A stretch of 64,000 nt of DNA, from NCBI GenBank assembly GCA_920105625.2, contig CAKKTE020000070.1:288213-352212 (forward strand). Direction: 5' to 3'. Each line of letters opens with the position of its first letter. Within the stretch, counting starts at the first letter, position 1. The DNA comes from Clusia tigrina. Lineage: Eukaryota > Arthropoda > Insecta > Diptera > Clusiidae. Below the pieces are notes generated by a model, which saw only the letters and a list, made by a program, of their open reading frames with translations, made no database searches and had not been told where the DNA came from. The translations under genes were made by a program, and so were the position numbers. Of the stretch, positions 52,901 to 64,000 are shown in pieces.

Positions 52901-54360
52901 GTAACAATAAAGTACTCGAGCCTCTTGCCAATTTAAGCTATCGCTCAAAGCTATGCTACCCTTGAGTCCCAAATCAAACACTGATAAAACTTCAAATGGC
53001 CCTAACTTCTATACGGTACGTCCTACACATATCAAAGTTTGCAACATACAAATGCTTCTAACTTTTCACTGGAGCGTCATAAAACCTTGAAATTTTGTAA
53101 CAATAAAGTACTCGAGCCTCTTGTCAATTTAAGCTATCGCTCAAGCTATGCTACCCTTGAGTCCCAAATCAAACACTGATAAAACTTCAAATGGCCCTAA
53201 CTCCTATACGATACGTCCTACACTTATCAAAGTTTCCAACATACAAATGCTTGTAACTTTTTACTGGAGCGTCATAAAACCTTGAAATTTTGTAACAATA
53301 AAGTACTCGAGCCTCTTGTCAACTTAAGCTATCGCTCAAATCTATGCTACCCTTGAGTCCCAAATCAAACACTGATAAAACTTCAAATGGAACTCACTTC
53401 TATACAGTACGTCCTACACCTATTAAAGTTTGCAACATACAAATGCTTGTAACTTTTTACTAGAGCGTCATAAAACGTTGAAATTTTGTAACAATAAAGT
53501 ACTCGAGCCTCTTGTCAATTTAAGCTATCGCTCAAAGCTATGCTACCCTTGAGTCCCAAATCAAACACTGATAAAACTTCAAAAGGCCCTAACTTCAATA
53601 CGGTACGTCCTACACCTATCAAAGTTTGCAACATACAAATGCTTGTAACTTTTTACTGGAGCGTCATAAAACGTTGAAATTTTGTAACAATAGAGTACTC
53701 GAGCCTCTTGTCAATTTAAGCTATCGCTCAAAGCTATGCAACCCTTGAGTCCCAAATCAAACACTGATAAAACTTCAAATGACCCTTACTTCTATACGGT
53801 ACGTCCTACACCTATCAAAGTTTGCAACATACAAATGCTTGTAACTTTTTACTGGAGCGTCATAAAACGTTGAAATTTTGTAACAATAAAGTACTCGAGC
53901 CTCTTGTCAATTTAAGCTATCGCTTAAAGCTATGCTACCCTTGAGTCCCAAATCAAGCACTGATAAGACTTCAAATGGTCCTAACTTCTATACGGTACAT
54001 CCTACACCTATCAAAGTTTGCAACATACAAATGCTTGTAACTTTTTACTGGAGCGTCATAAAACCTTGAAATGTTGTAACAATAAAGTACTCGAGCCTCT
54101 TGTCAATTTAAGCTATCGCTCAAAGCTATGCAACCCTTGAGTCCCAAATCAAACACTGATAAAACTTCAAATGACCCTAACTTCTATACGGTACGTCCTA
54201 CACCTATCAAAGTTTGCAACATACAAATGCTTGTAACTTTTTACTGGAGCGTCATAAAACCTTGAAATTTTGTAACAATAAAGTACTCGAGCCTCTTGTC
54301 AATTTAAGCTATCGCTCAAAGCTATGCTACCCTTGAGTCCCAAATCAAACACTGATAAAA
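52900..54360 (-). repeat. Seven-monomer segment repeated 5288 bp away
   Basis: This segment recurs at about 58.2-59.5 kb (27 monomers on). Shared markers are CTTCTAACTTTTCACTGG, a CGCTCAAGCTATGC one-base loss, CCTATACGATACG (ATACGTCC at 53211 and 58499), TGTCAACTTAAGC, CACCTATTAAAG, ACTTCAATACGG, AACAATAGAGTACTC and TGATAAGACTTCAAATGGTCC. The two copies flank the triple 7-mer block, as if that block expanded inside a once continuous or duplicated region. Confidence 0.85.
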
Positions 54361-57300
54361 CTTCAAATGGAACTAACTTCTATACAGTACATCCTACACC
54401 TATCAAAGTTTGCAACATACAAATGCTTGTAACTTTTTACTCGAGCGTCATAAAAGCTTGAAATTTTGTAACAATACAGTACTCGAGCCTCTTGTCAATT
54501 TAAGCTATCGCTCAAGCAATGCTACCCTTGAGTCCCAAATCAAACACTGATAAAACTTCAAATGGCCCTAACTCCTATACGGTACGTCCTACACCTATCA
54601 ATGTTTGCAACATACAAATGCTTGTAACTTTTTACTGGAGCGTCATAAAACGTTGAAATTTTGTAACAATAAAGTACTCGAGCCTCTTGTCAATTTAAGC
54701 TATCGCTCAAAGCTATGCTACCCTTGAGTCCCAAAATCCAACACTGATAAAACTTCAAATGGCCCTAACTTATATACGGTACATCCTACACCTATCAAAG
54801 TTTGCAACATACAAATGCTTGTAACTTTTTACTGGAGCGTCATAAAACCTTGAAATTTTGTAACAATAAAGTACTCGAGCCTCTTGTCAATTTAAATTAT
54901 CGCTCAAAGCTATGCAACCCTTGAGTCCCAAATCAAACACTGATAAAACTTCAAATGACCCTAACTTCTATACGGTACGTCCTACACCTATCAAAGTTTG
55001 CAACATACAAATGCCTGTAACTTTTTACTGGAGCGTCATAAAACCTTGAAATTTTGTACCAATAAAGTACTCGAGCCTCTTGTCAATTTAAGCTATCGCT
55101 CAAAGCTATGCTACCCTTGAGTCCCAAATCAAACACTGATAAAACTTCAAATGGCCCTAACTTCTATACGGTTCGTACTATACTTATCAAAGTTTCCAAC
55201 ATACAAATGCTTGTAACTTTTTACTGGAGCGTCATAAAACGTTGAAATTTTGTAACAATAAAGTACTCGAGCCTCTTGTCAATTTAAGCTATCGCTTAAA
55301 GCTATGCTACCCTTGAGTCCCAAATCAAACACTGATAAAACTTCAAAAGACCCTAACTTCTATACGGTACGTCCTACACCTATCAAAGTTTGCAACATAC
55401 AAATGCTTGTAACTTTTACTGGAGCGTCATAAAACCTTGAAATTTTGTAACAATAAAGTACTCGAGCCTCTTGCCAATTTAAGCTATCGCTCAAAGCTAT
55501 GCTACCCTTGAGTCCCAAATCAAACACTGATAAAACTTCAAATGGCCCTAACTTCTATACGGTACGTCCTACACATATCAAAGTTTGCAACATACAAATG
55601 CTTCTAACTTTTCACTGGAGCGTCATAAAACCTTGAAATTTTGTAACAATAAAGTACTCGAGCCTCTTGTCAATTTAAGCTATCGCTCAAAGCTATGCTA
55701 CCCTTGAGTCCCAAATCAAACACTGATTAAACTTCAAATGGAACTAACTTCTATACAGTACATCCTACACCTATCAAAGTTTGCAACATACAAATGCTTG
55801 TAACTTTTTACTCGAGCGTCATAAAAGCTTGAAATTTTGTAACAATACAGTACTCGAGCCTCTTGTCAATTTAAGCTATCGCTCAAGCAATGCTACCCTT
55901 GAGTCCCAAATCAAACACTGATAAAACTTCAAATGGCCCTAACTCCTATACGGTACGTCCTACACCTATCAATGTTTGCAACATACAAATGCTTGTAACT
56001 TTTTACTGGAGCGTCATAAAACGTTGAAATTTTGTAACAATAAAGTACTCGAGCCTCTTGTCAATTTAAGCTATCGCTCAAAGCTATGCTACCCTTGAGT
56101 CCCAAAATCCAACACTGATAAAACTTCAAATGGCCCTAACTTATATACGGTACATCCTACACCTATCAAAGTTTGCAACATACAAATGCTTGTAACTTTT
56201 TACTGGAGGGTCATAAAACCTTGAAATTTTGTAACAATAAAGTACTCGAGCCTCTTGTCAATTTAAATTATCGCTCAAAGCTATGCAACCCTTGAGTCCC
56301 AAATCAAACACTGATAAAACTTCAAATGACCCTAACTTCTATACGGTACGTCCTACACCTATCAAAGTTTGCAACATACAAATGCCTGTAACTTTTTACT
56401 GGAGCGTCATAAAACCTTGAAATTTTGTACCAATAAAGTACTCGAGCCTCTTGTCAATTTAAGCTATCGCTTAAAGCTATGCTACCCTTGAGTCCCAAAT
56501 CAAACACTGATAAAACTTCAAATGGCCCTAACTTCTATACGGTTCGTACTATACTTATCAAAGTTTCCAACATACAAATGCTTGTAACTTTTTACTGGAG
56601 CGTCATAAAACGTTGAAATTTTGTAACAATAAAGTACTCGAGCCTCTTGTCAATTTAAGCTATCGCTTAAAGCTATGCTACCCTTGAGTCCCAAATCAAA
56701 CACTGATAAAACTTCAAAAGACCCTAACTTCTATACGGTACGTCCTACACCTATCAAAGTTTGCAACATACAAATGCTTGTAACTTTTACTGGAGCGTCA
56801 TAAAACCTTGAAATTTTGTAACAATAAAGTACTCGAGCCTCTTGCCAATTTAAGCTATCGCTCAAAGCTATGCTACCCTTGAGTCCCAAATCAAACACTG
56901 ATAAAACTTCAAATGGCCCTAACTTCTATACGGTACGTCCTACACATATCAAAGTTTGCAACATACAAATGCTTCTAACTTTTCACTGGAGCGTCATAAA
57001 ACCTTGAAATTTTGTAACAATAAAGTACTCGAGCCTCTTGTCAATTTAAGCTATCGCTCAAAGCTATGCTACCCTTGAGTCCCAAATCAAACACTGATTA
57101 AACTTCAAATGGAACTAACTTCTATACAGTACATCCTACACCTATCAAAGTTTGCAACATACAAATGCTTGTAACTTTTTACTCGAGCGTCATAAAAGCT
57201 TGAAATTTTGTAACAATACAGTACTCGAGCCTCTTGTCAATTTAAGCTATCGCTCAAGCAATGCTACCCTTGAGTCCCAAATCAAACACTGATAAAACTT

Positions 57301-58420
57301 CAAATGGCCCTAACTCCTATACGGTACGTCCTACACCTATCAATGTTTGCAACATACAAATGCTTGTAACTTTTTACTGGAGCGTCATAAAACGTTGAAA
57401 TTTTGTAACAATAAAGTACTCGAGCCTCTTGTCAATTTAAGCTATCGCTCAAAGCTATGCTACCCTTGAGTCCCAAAATCCAACACTGATAAAACTTCAA
57501 ATGGCCCTAACTTATATACGGTACATCCTACACCTATCAAAGTTTGCAACATACAAATGCTTGTAACTTTTTACTGGAGGGTCATAAAACCTTGAAATTT
57601 TGTAACAATAAAGTACTCGAGCCTCTTGTCAATTTAAATTATCGCTCAAAGCTATGCAACCCTTGAGTCCCAAATCAAACACTGATAAAACTTCAAATGA
57701 CCCTAACTTCTATACGGTACGTCCTACACCTATCAAAGTTTGCAACATACAAATGCCTGTAACTTTTTACTGGAGCGTCATAAAACCTTGAAATTTTGTA
57801 CCAATAAAGTACTCGAGCCTCTTGTCAATTTAAGCTATCGCTCAAAGCTATGCTACCCTTGAGTCCCAAATCAAACACTGATAAAACTTCAAATGGCCCT
57901 AACTTCTATACGGTTCGTACTATACTTATCAAAGTTTCCAACATACAAATGCTTGTAACTTTTTACTGGAGCGTCATAAAACGTTGAAATTTTGTAACAA
58001 TAAAGTACTCGAGCCTCTTGTCAATTTAAGCTATCGCTTAAAGCTATGCTACCCTTGAGTCCCAAATCAAACACTGATAAAACTTCAAAAGGCCCTAACT
58101 TCTATACGGTACGTCCTACACCTATCAAAGTTTTCAACATACAAATGCTTGTAACTTTTACTGGAGCGTCATAAAACCTTGAAATTTTGTAACAATAAAG
58201 TACTCGAGCCTCTTGCCAATTTAAGCTATCGCTCAAAGCTATGCTACCCTTGAGTCCTAAATCAAACACTGATAAAACTTCAAATGGCCCTAACTTCTAT
58301 ACGGTACGTCCTACACATATCAAAGTTTGCAACATACAAATGCTTCTAACTTTTCACTGGAGCGTCATAAAACCTTGAAATTTTGTAACAATAAAGTACT
58401 CGAGCCTCTTGTCAATTTAA
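54360..58420 (-). repeat. Triple 7-monomer HOR (1371 bp x 3)
   Basis: Three consecutive units lie at about 54.36-55.73, 55.73-57.10 and 57.10-58.42 kb. The marker TCGAGCGTCATAAAAGC is at 54441, 55812 and 57183, exactly 1371 bp apart. Each unit holds, in order, AATGGAACTAAC/TACAGTACATCC, CTCGAGCG, CAATACAGTAC, CAAGCAATGC, a CTCCTATACGG monomer, CCCAAAATCCAAC, CTTATATACGG, TTTAAATTATCGC, AAATGCCTG, CCAATAAAG, GGTTCGTACTATAC, and the one-base-short AACTTTTACTGG. Units 2 and 3 share GGAGGGTCATAAAACC where unit 1 has GGAGCG. Unit 3 ends by running into the 58.2-59.5 kb copy of 52.9-54.3 kb. Confidence 0.93.
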
Positions 58421-59240
58421 GCTATCGCTCAAGCTATGCTACCCTTGAGTCCCAAATCAAACACTGATAAAACTTCAAATGGCCCTAACTCCTATACGAT
58501 ACGTCCTACACTTATCAAAGTTTCCAACATACAAATGCTTGTAACTTTTTACTGGAGCGTCATAAAACCTTGAAATTTTGTAACAATAAAGTACTCGAGC
58601 CTCTTGTCAACTTAAGCTATCGCTCAAAGCTATGCTACCCTTGAGTCCCAAATCAAACACTGATAAAACTTCAAATGGAACTAACTTCTATACAGTACGT
58701 CCTACACCTATTAAAGTTTGCAACATACAAATGCTTGTAACTTTTTACTGGAGCGTCATAAAACGTTGAAATTTTGTAACAATAAAGTACTCGAGCCTCT
58801 TGTCAATTTAAGCTATCGCTCAAAGCTATGCTACCCTTGAGTCCCAAATCAAACACTGATAAAACTTCAAAAGGCCCTAACTTCAATACGGTACGTCCTA
58901 CACCTATCAAAGTTTGCAACATACAAATGCTTGTAACTTTTTACTGGAGCGTCATAAAACGTTGAAATTTTGTAACAATAGAGTACTCGAGCCTCTTGTC
59001 AATTTAAGCTATCGCTCAAAGCTATGCAACCCTTGAGTCCCAAATCAAACACTGATAAAACTTCAAATGACCCTTACTTCTATACGGTACGTCCTACACC
59101 TATCAAAGTTTGCAACATACAAATGCTTGTAACTTTTTACTGGAGCGTCATAAAACGTTGAAATTTTGTAACAATAAAGTACTCGAGCCTCTTGTCAATT
59201 TAAGCTATCGCTTAAAGCTATGCTACCCTTGAGTCCCAAA
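58200..59240 (-). repeat. Second copy of the 52.9-54.3 kb segment
   Basis: Monomer order and private changes follow 52.9-53.95 kb at an offset of 5288 bp, including CCTATACGATACG, CACCTATTAAAG, ACTTCAATACGG and AACAATAGAGTAC. Small differences remain: TACTGGAGCG here versus TACTAGAGCG near 53459, and AACTAAC here versus AACTCAC near 53392. It joins the dimer/monomer expansion to the right. Confidence 0.82.
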
Positions 59241-60620
59241 TCAAGCACTGATAAGACTTCAAATGGTCCTAACTTCTATACGGTACATCCTACACCTATC
59301 AAAGTTTGCAACATACAAATGCTTGTAACTTTTTACTGGAGCGTCATAAAACCTTGAAATGTTGTAACAATAAAGTACTCGAGCCTCTTGTCAATTTAAG
59401 CTATCGCTCAAAGCTATGCAACCCTTGAGTCCCAAATCAAACACTGATAAAACTTCAAATGACCCTTACTTCTATACGGTACGTCCTACACCTATCAAAG
59501 TTTGCAACATACAAATGCTTGTAACTTTTTACTGGAGCGTCATAAAACCTTGAAATTTTGTAACAATAAAGTACTCGAGCCTCTTGTGAATTTAAGCTAT
59601 CGCTTAAAGCTATGCTACCCTTGAGTCCCAAATCAAGCACTGATAAGACTTCAAATGGTCCTAACTTCTATACGGTACATCCTACACCTATCAAAGTTTG
59701 CAACATACAAATGCTTGTAACTTTTTACTGGAGCGTCATAAAACCTTGAAATGTTGTAACAATAAAGTACTCGAGCCTCTTGTCAATTTAAGCTATCGCT
59801 CAAAGCTATGCAACCCTTGAGTCCCAAATCAAACACTGATAAAACTTCAAATGACCCTTACTTCTATACGGTACGTCCTACACCTATCAAAGTTTGCAAC
59901 ATACAAATGCTTGTAACTTTTTACTGGAGCGTCATAAAACGTTGAAATTTTGTAACAATAAAGTACTCGAGCCTCTTGTCAATTTAAGCTATCGCTTAAA
60001 GCTATGCTACCCTTGAGTCCCAAATCAAGCACTGATAAGACTTCAAATGGTCCTAACTTCTATACGGTACATCCTACACCTATCAAAGTTTGCAACATAC
60101 AAATGCTTGTAACTTTTTACTGGAGCGTCATAAAACCTTGAAATTTTGTAACAATAAAGTACTCGAGCCTCTTGTCAATTTAAGCTATCGCTTAAAGCTA
60201 TGCTACCCTTGAGTCCCAAATCAAGCACTGATAAGACTTCAAATGGTCCTAACTTCTATACGGTACATCCTACACCTATCAAAGTTTGCAACATACAAAT
60301 GCTTGTAACTTTTTACTGGAGCGTCATAAAACCTTGAAATTTTGTAACTATAAAGTACTCGAGCCTCTTGTCAATTTAAGCTATCGCTTAAAGCTATGCT
60401 ACCCTTGAGTCCCAAATCAAGCACTGATAAGACTTCAAATGGTCCTAACTTCTATACGGTACATCCTACACCTATCAAAGTTTGCAACATACAAATGCTT
60501 GTAACTTTTTACTGGAGCGTCATAAAACCTTGAAATGTTGTAACAATAAAGTACTCGAGCCTCTTGTCAATTTAAGCTATCGCTCAAAGCTATGCAACCC
60601 TTGAGTCCCAAATCAAACAC
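59240..60620 (-). repeat. Low-order expansion: dimers, then single monomers
   Basis: The marker CAAGCACTGATAAGACTTC with AATGGTCC occurs at 59242, 59634, 60026, 60222 and 60418. The spacings are 392, 392, 196 and 196 bp. The first steps amplify a two-monomer unit (the marker monomer plus a CTATGCAACCC/GACCC monomer). The last steps amplify the marker monomer alone. This is the lowest-order tandem homogenisation in the window and probably the youngest local event. A related single copy lies near 53955. Confidence 0.88.
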
Positions 60621-60829
60621 TGATAAAACTTCAAATGACCCTAACTTCTATACGGTACGTCCTACACCTATCAAAGTTTGCAACATACAAATGCTTGTAA
60701 CTTTTTACTGGAGCGTCATAAAACCTTGAAATTTTGTAACAATAAAGTACTCGAGCCTCTTGTCAATTTAAGCTATCGCTCAAAGCTATGCTACCCTTGA
60801 GTCCCTAATCAAACACTGAGAAAACTTCA

Positions 60830-61760
60830 AATGGAACTAACTTCTATACAGTACATCCTACACCTATCAAAGTTTGCAACATACAAATGCTTGTAACTTT
60901 TTACTCGAGCGTCATAAAAGCTTGAAATTTTGTAACAATACAGTACTCGAGCCTCTTGTCAATTTAAGCTATCGCTCAAGCAATGCTACCCTTGAGTCCC
61001 AAATCAAACACTGATAAAACTTCAAATGGCCCTAACTCCTATACGGTACGTCCTACACCTATCAAAGTTTGCAACATACAAATGCTTGTAACTTTTTACT
61101 GGAGCGTCATAAAACGTTGAAATTTTGTAACAATAAAGTACTCGAGCCTCTTGTCAATTTAAGCTATCGCTCAAAGCTATGCTACCCTTGAGTCCCAAAA
61201 TCCAACACTGATAAAACTTCAAATGGCCCTAACTTCTATACGGTACATCCTACACCTATCAAAGTTTGCAACATACAAATGCTTGTAACTTTTTACTGGA
61301 GCGTCATAAAACCTTGAAATTTTGTAACAATAAAGTACTCGAGCCTCTTGTCAATTTAAATTATCGCTCAAAGCTATGCAACCCTTGAGTCCCAAATCAA
61401 ACACTGATAAAACTTCAAATGACCCTAACTTCTATACGGTACGTCCTACACCTATCAAAGTTTGCAACATACAAATGCCTGTAACTTTTTACTGGAGCGT
61501 CATAAAACCTTGAAATTTTGTACCAATAAAGTACTCGAGCCTCTTGTCAATTTAAGCTATCGCTCAAAGCTATGCTACCCTTGAGTCCCAAATCAAACAC
61601 TGATAAAACTTCAAATGGCCCTAACTTCTATACGGTTCGTACTATACTTATCAAAGTTTCCAACATACAAATGCTTGTAACTTTTTACTGGAGCGTCATA
61701 AAACGTTGAAATTTTGTAACAATAAAGTACTCGAGCCTCTTGTCAATTTAAGTTATCGCT
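60830..61760 (-). repeat. Partial fourth copy of the 7-mer unit
   Basis: This follows the unit order of the triple 7-mer block: TACAGTACATCC, TCGAGCGTCATAAAAGC at 60905 (3722 bp, 19 monomers, from 57183), CAAGCAATGC, CCCAAAATCCAAC, TTTAAATTATCGC, AAATGCCTG, CCAATAAAG and GGTTCGTACTATAC. It lacks the CTTATATACGG and GGAGGGTC changes, so it resembles an earlier form of the unit. It also has CCTATCAAAG where the three tandem copies have CCTATCAATG. Confidence 0.85.
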
Positions 61761-64000
61761 TAAAGCTATGCTACCCTTGAGTCCCAAATCAAGCACTGAT
61801 AAAACTTCAAATGGCCCTAACTTCTATACGGACCATCCTACACCTATCAAAGTTTGCAACATACAAATGATTGTAACTTTTTACTGGAGCGTCATAAAAC
61901 CTTGAAATGTTGTAACAATAAAGTACTCGAGCCTCTTGTCAATTTAAGCTATCGCTCAAAGCTATGCAACCCTTGAGTCCCAAATCAAACACTGATAAAA
62001 CTTCAAATGACCCTAACTTCTATACGGTACGTCCTACACCTATCAAAGTTTGCAACATACAAATGCTTGTAAGTTTTTACTGGGGCGTCATAAAACCTTG
62101 AATTTTTGTAACAATAAAGTACTCGAGCCTCTTGTCAATTTAAGCTGTCGCTCAAAGCTATGATACCCTTGAGTCCCAAATCAAACACTGATAAAACTTC
62201 AAATGGCCCTAACTTCTATACGGTACGTCCTACGCCTATCAAAGTTTGCAACATACAAATGCTTGTAACTTTTTACTGAAGCGTCATAAAATATTGAAAT
62301 TTTGTAACAATAAAGTACTCGAGCCTCTTGTCAATTTAAGCTATCGCTCAAAGCTATGCTACCCTTGAGTCCCAAATCAAACACTGATAAAACTTCTAAT
62401 GGCCCTAACTTCTATACGGTACGTCCTACACTTATCAAAGTTTCCAACAGACAAATGCTTGTAACTTTTTACTGGAGCGTCATAAAACCTTGAAATTTTG
62501 TAACAATAAAGTACTCGAGCCTCTTGTCAGTTTAAGCTATCGCTCAAAGCTATGCTACCTTGAGTCCCAAATCAAACACTGATAAAACTTCAAATGGAAC
62601 TAACTTCTATACAGTACGTCCTACACCTATCAGAGTTTGCAACATACAAATGCTTGTAACTTTTTACTGGAGCGTCATAAAACGTTGAAATTTTGTAACA
62701 ATAAAGTACTCGAGCCTCTTGTCAATTTAAGCTATCGCTCAAAGCTATGCAACCCTTGAGTCCCAAATCAAACACTGATAAAACTTCAAATGACCCTTAC
62801 TTCTATACGGTACGTCCTACACCTATCAAAGTTTGCAACATACAAATGCTTGTAACTTTTTACTGGAGCGTCATAAAACGTTGAATTTTTGTAACAATAA
62901 AGTACTCGAGCCTCTTGTCAATTTAAGCTATCGCTCAAAGCTATGCTACCCTTGAGTCCCAAATCAAACACTGATAAAACTTCAAATGGCCCTAACTTCT
63001 ATACGGCACGTCCTACGCCTATCAAAGTTTGCAACATACAAATGCTTGTAACTTTTTACTGAAGCGTCATAAAACCTTGAAATTTTGTACCAATAAAGTA
63101 CTCGAGCCTCTTGTCAATTTAAGCTATCGCTCAAAGCTATGCTACCCTTGAGTCCCAAATCAAACACTGATAAAACTTCAAATGGCCCTAACTTCTATAC
63201 GGTACGTACTACACTTATCAAAGTTTCCAACATACAAATGCTTGTAACTTTTTACTGGAGCGTCATAAAACCTTGAAATTTTGTAACAATAAATTACTCG
63301 AGCCTCTTGTCAATTTAAGCTATCGCTCAAAGCTATGCTACCCTTGAGTCCCAAATCAAACACTGATAAAACTTCTAATGGCCCTAACCTCTATACGGTA
63401 CGTCCTACACTTATCAAAGTTTGCAACATACAAATGCTTGTAACTTTTTACTGGAGCGTCATAAAGCCTTGAAATTTTGTAACAATAAAGTACTCGAGCC
63501 TCTTGTCAATTTAAGCTATCGCTTAAAGCTATGCTACCCTTGAGTCCCAAATCAAACACTGATAAAACTTCTAATGGCCCTAACTTCTATACGGTACGTC
63601 CTACACTTATCAAAGTTTCCAACAGACAAATGCTTGTAACTTTTTACTGGAGCGTCATAAAACCTTGAAATTTTGTAACAATAAAGTACTCGAGCCTCTT
63701 GTCAGTTTAAGCTATCGCTCAAAGCTATGCTACCTTGAGTCCCAAATCAAACACTGATAAAACTTCAAATGGAACTAACTTCTATACAGTACGTCCTACA
63801 CCTATCAGAGTTTGCAACATACAAATGCTTGTAACTTTTTACTGGAGCGTCATAAAACGTTGAAATTTTGTAACAATAAAGTACTCGAGCCTCTTGTCAA
63901 TTTAAGCTATCGCTCAAAGCTATGCAACCCTTGAGTCCCAAATCAAACACTGATAAAACTTCAAATGACCCTTACTTCTATACGGTACGTCCTACACCTA
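61760..64000 (-). repeat. Long-range copy of 49.4-51.0 kb, plus a 6-mer duplication
   Basis: About 61.77-63.37 kb repeats 49.43-51.03 kb at an offset of 12340 bp (63 monomers). Both have AAATGATTGTAAC, TACTGGGGCG, AAGCTGTCGC, CTATGATACCC, ATATTGAAATT, CTTCTAATGG and ATAAATTACTCG (50951 and 63291). Within it, about 62.4-62.83 kb is repeated at 63.58-64.0 kb, 1175 bp on: CCAACAGACAAATG (AACAG at 62446 and 63621), TGTCAGTTTAAGC, GCTACCTTGAG (one base lost), and CTATCAGAG. The second 6-mer copy runs off the window. Confidence 0.86.

Larger units (their letters stand above)
39469..64000 (-). repeat. 196-bp satellite array, inverted domain (about 125 monomers)
   Basis: The same monomer continues on the opposite strand to the window end. 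The reverse-complement marker CTACCCTT (or its CAACCCTT variant) runs from 39629 to 63925 in 124 intervals, a net loss of only about 8 bp from exact 196-bp spacing. No second orientation switch and no foreign insert is visible. This domain has subtypes I did not notice in the forward domain: AATGGAACTAAC, TGAAATGTTGTAAC, GTACCAATAAAG and AAGCACTGAT. Conversely, I did not see here the forward-domain subtype with CTCGTGTACC. The last monomer is cut by the window edge. Confidence 0.98.

Noticed and set aside
1..64000. TTAGGG once per monomer (within GTTAGGGCC), suggesting telomere repeat
   Set aside because: It is a single word per 196 bp, never in tandem, so it is not a telomeric or interstitial telomere array.
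1..64000. TTGACA, TATA-like and AATAAA words in every monomer, which could look like promoters or poly(A) signals
   Set aside because: They recur only as part of an AT-rich satellite and have no gene beside them.
1..64000. CRISPR array or direct-repeat/spacer structure
   Set aside because: The entire 196-bp unit is conserved, with no unique spacers between short repeats. Monomer-to-monomer differences are scattered point changes.
1..64000. Possible artefact of a synthetic or collapsed assembly
   Set aside because: Ordered private variants, mosaic HORs and whole-monomer indels look like natural satellite evolution. I cannot exclude local assembly errors in the most identical blocks (21.4-29.85, 44.8-49.1 and 54.4-58.4 kb) without reads.

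Overview
The whole 64 kb window is one satellite DNA family: about 327 tandem copies of a 196-bp, AT-rich (about 37% G+C) monomer, with no unique sequence, gene, RNA gene or transposon that I can see. This is a eukaryotic genome, most likely a centromeric, pericentromeric or other heterochromatic block from a long-read assembly. The host cannot be fixed from the sequence. A few short words shared with legume centromere repeats (recalled, not searched) hint weakly at a plant.

Layout: bases 1-39468 hold about 202 monomers in one orientation (called forward). Bases 39469-64000 hold about 125 monomers in the opposite orientation. There is one orientation switch, near 39460. It is a fold-back joint: two inverted arms of about 12 bp (39441-39452 and 39469-39480) around a 16-bp spacer.

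Inside both domains the monomers carry diagnostic point changes that recur at fixed multiples of 196 bp. These reveal a patchwork of higher-order repeats (HORs) rather than one uniform HOR: about 14-mer (1-5.8 kb), 12/13-mer (6.2-10.2 kb), overlapping 7-mer and 6-mer (10.4-13.35 kb), 7-mer (17.4-20.1 kb), a 22-mer duplicated as a 21-mer (21.4-29.85 kb), 12/16-mer (28.7-36.6 kb), then on the inverted side 12-mer (41.3-45.1 kb), 11-mer (44.8-49.1 kb), 9-mer (49.4-52.8 kb), triple 7-mer (54.4-58.4 kb), a dimer/monomer expansion (59.2-60.6 kb) and a 6-mer (62.4-64 kb). Longer-range copies lie 5.3, 12.3 and 20.2 kb apart.

The two orientations share several private variants. For example, a segment near 33.2-33.9 kb reappears inverted near 42.9-43.6 kb, so the inversion and later rearrangement happened after the monomer subtypes had diverged. 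Short open frames of 61-83 codons appear only where a recurrent in-frame TGA in the monomer has mutated, so they are not genes. Block edges are read by eye from marker variants and are good to roughly one monomer.
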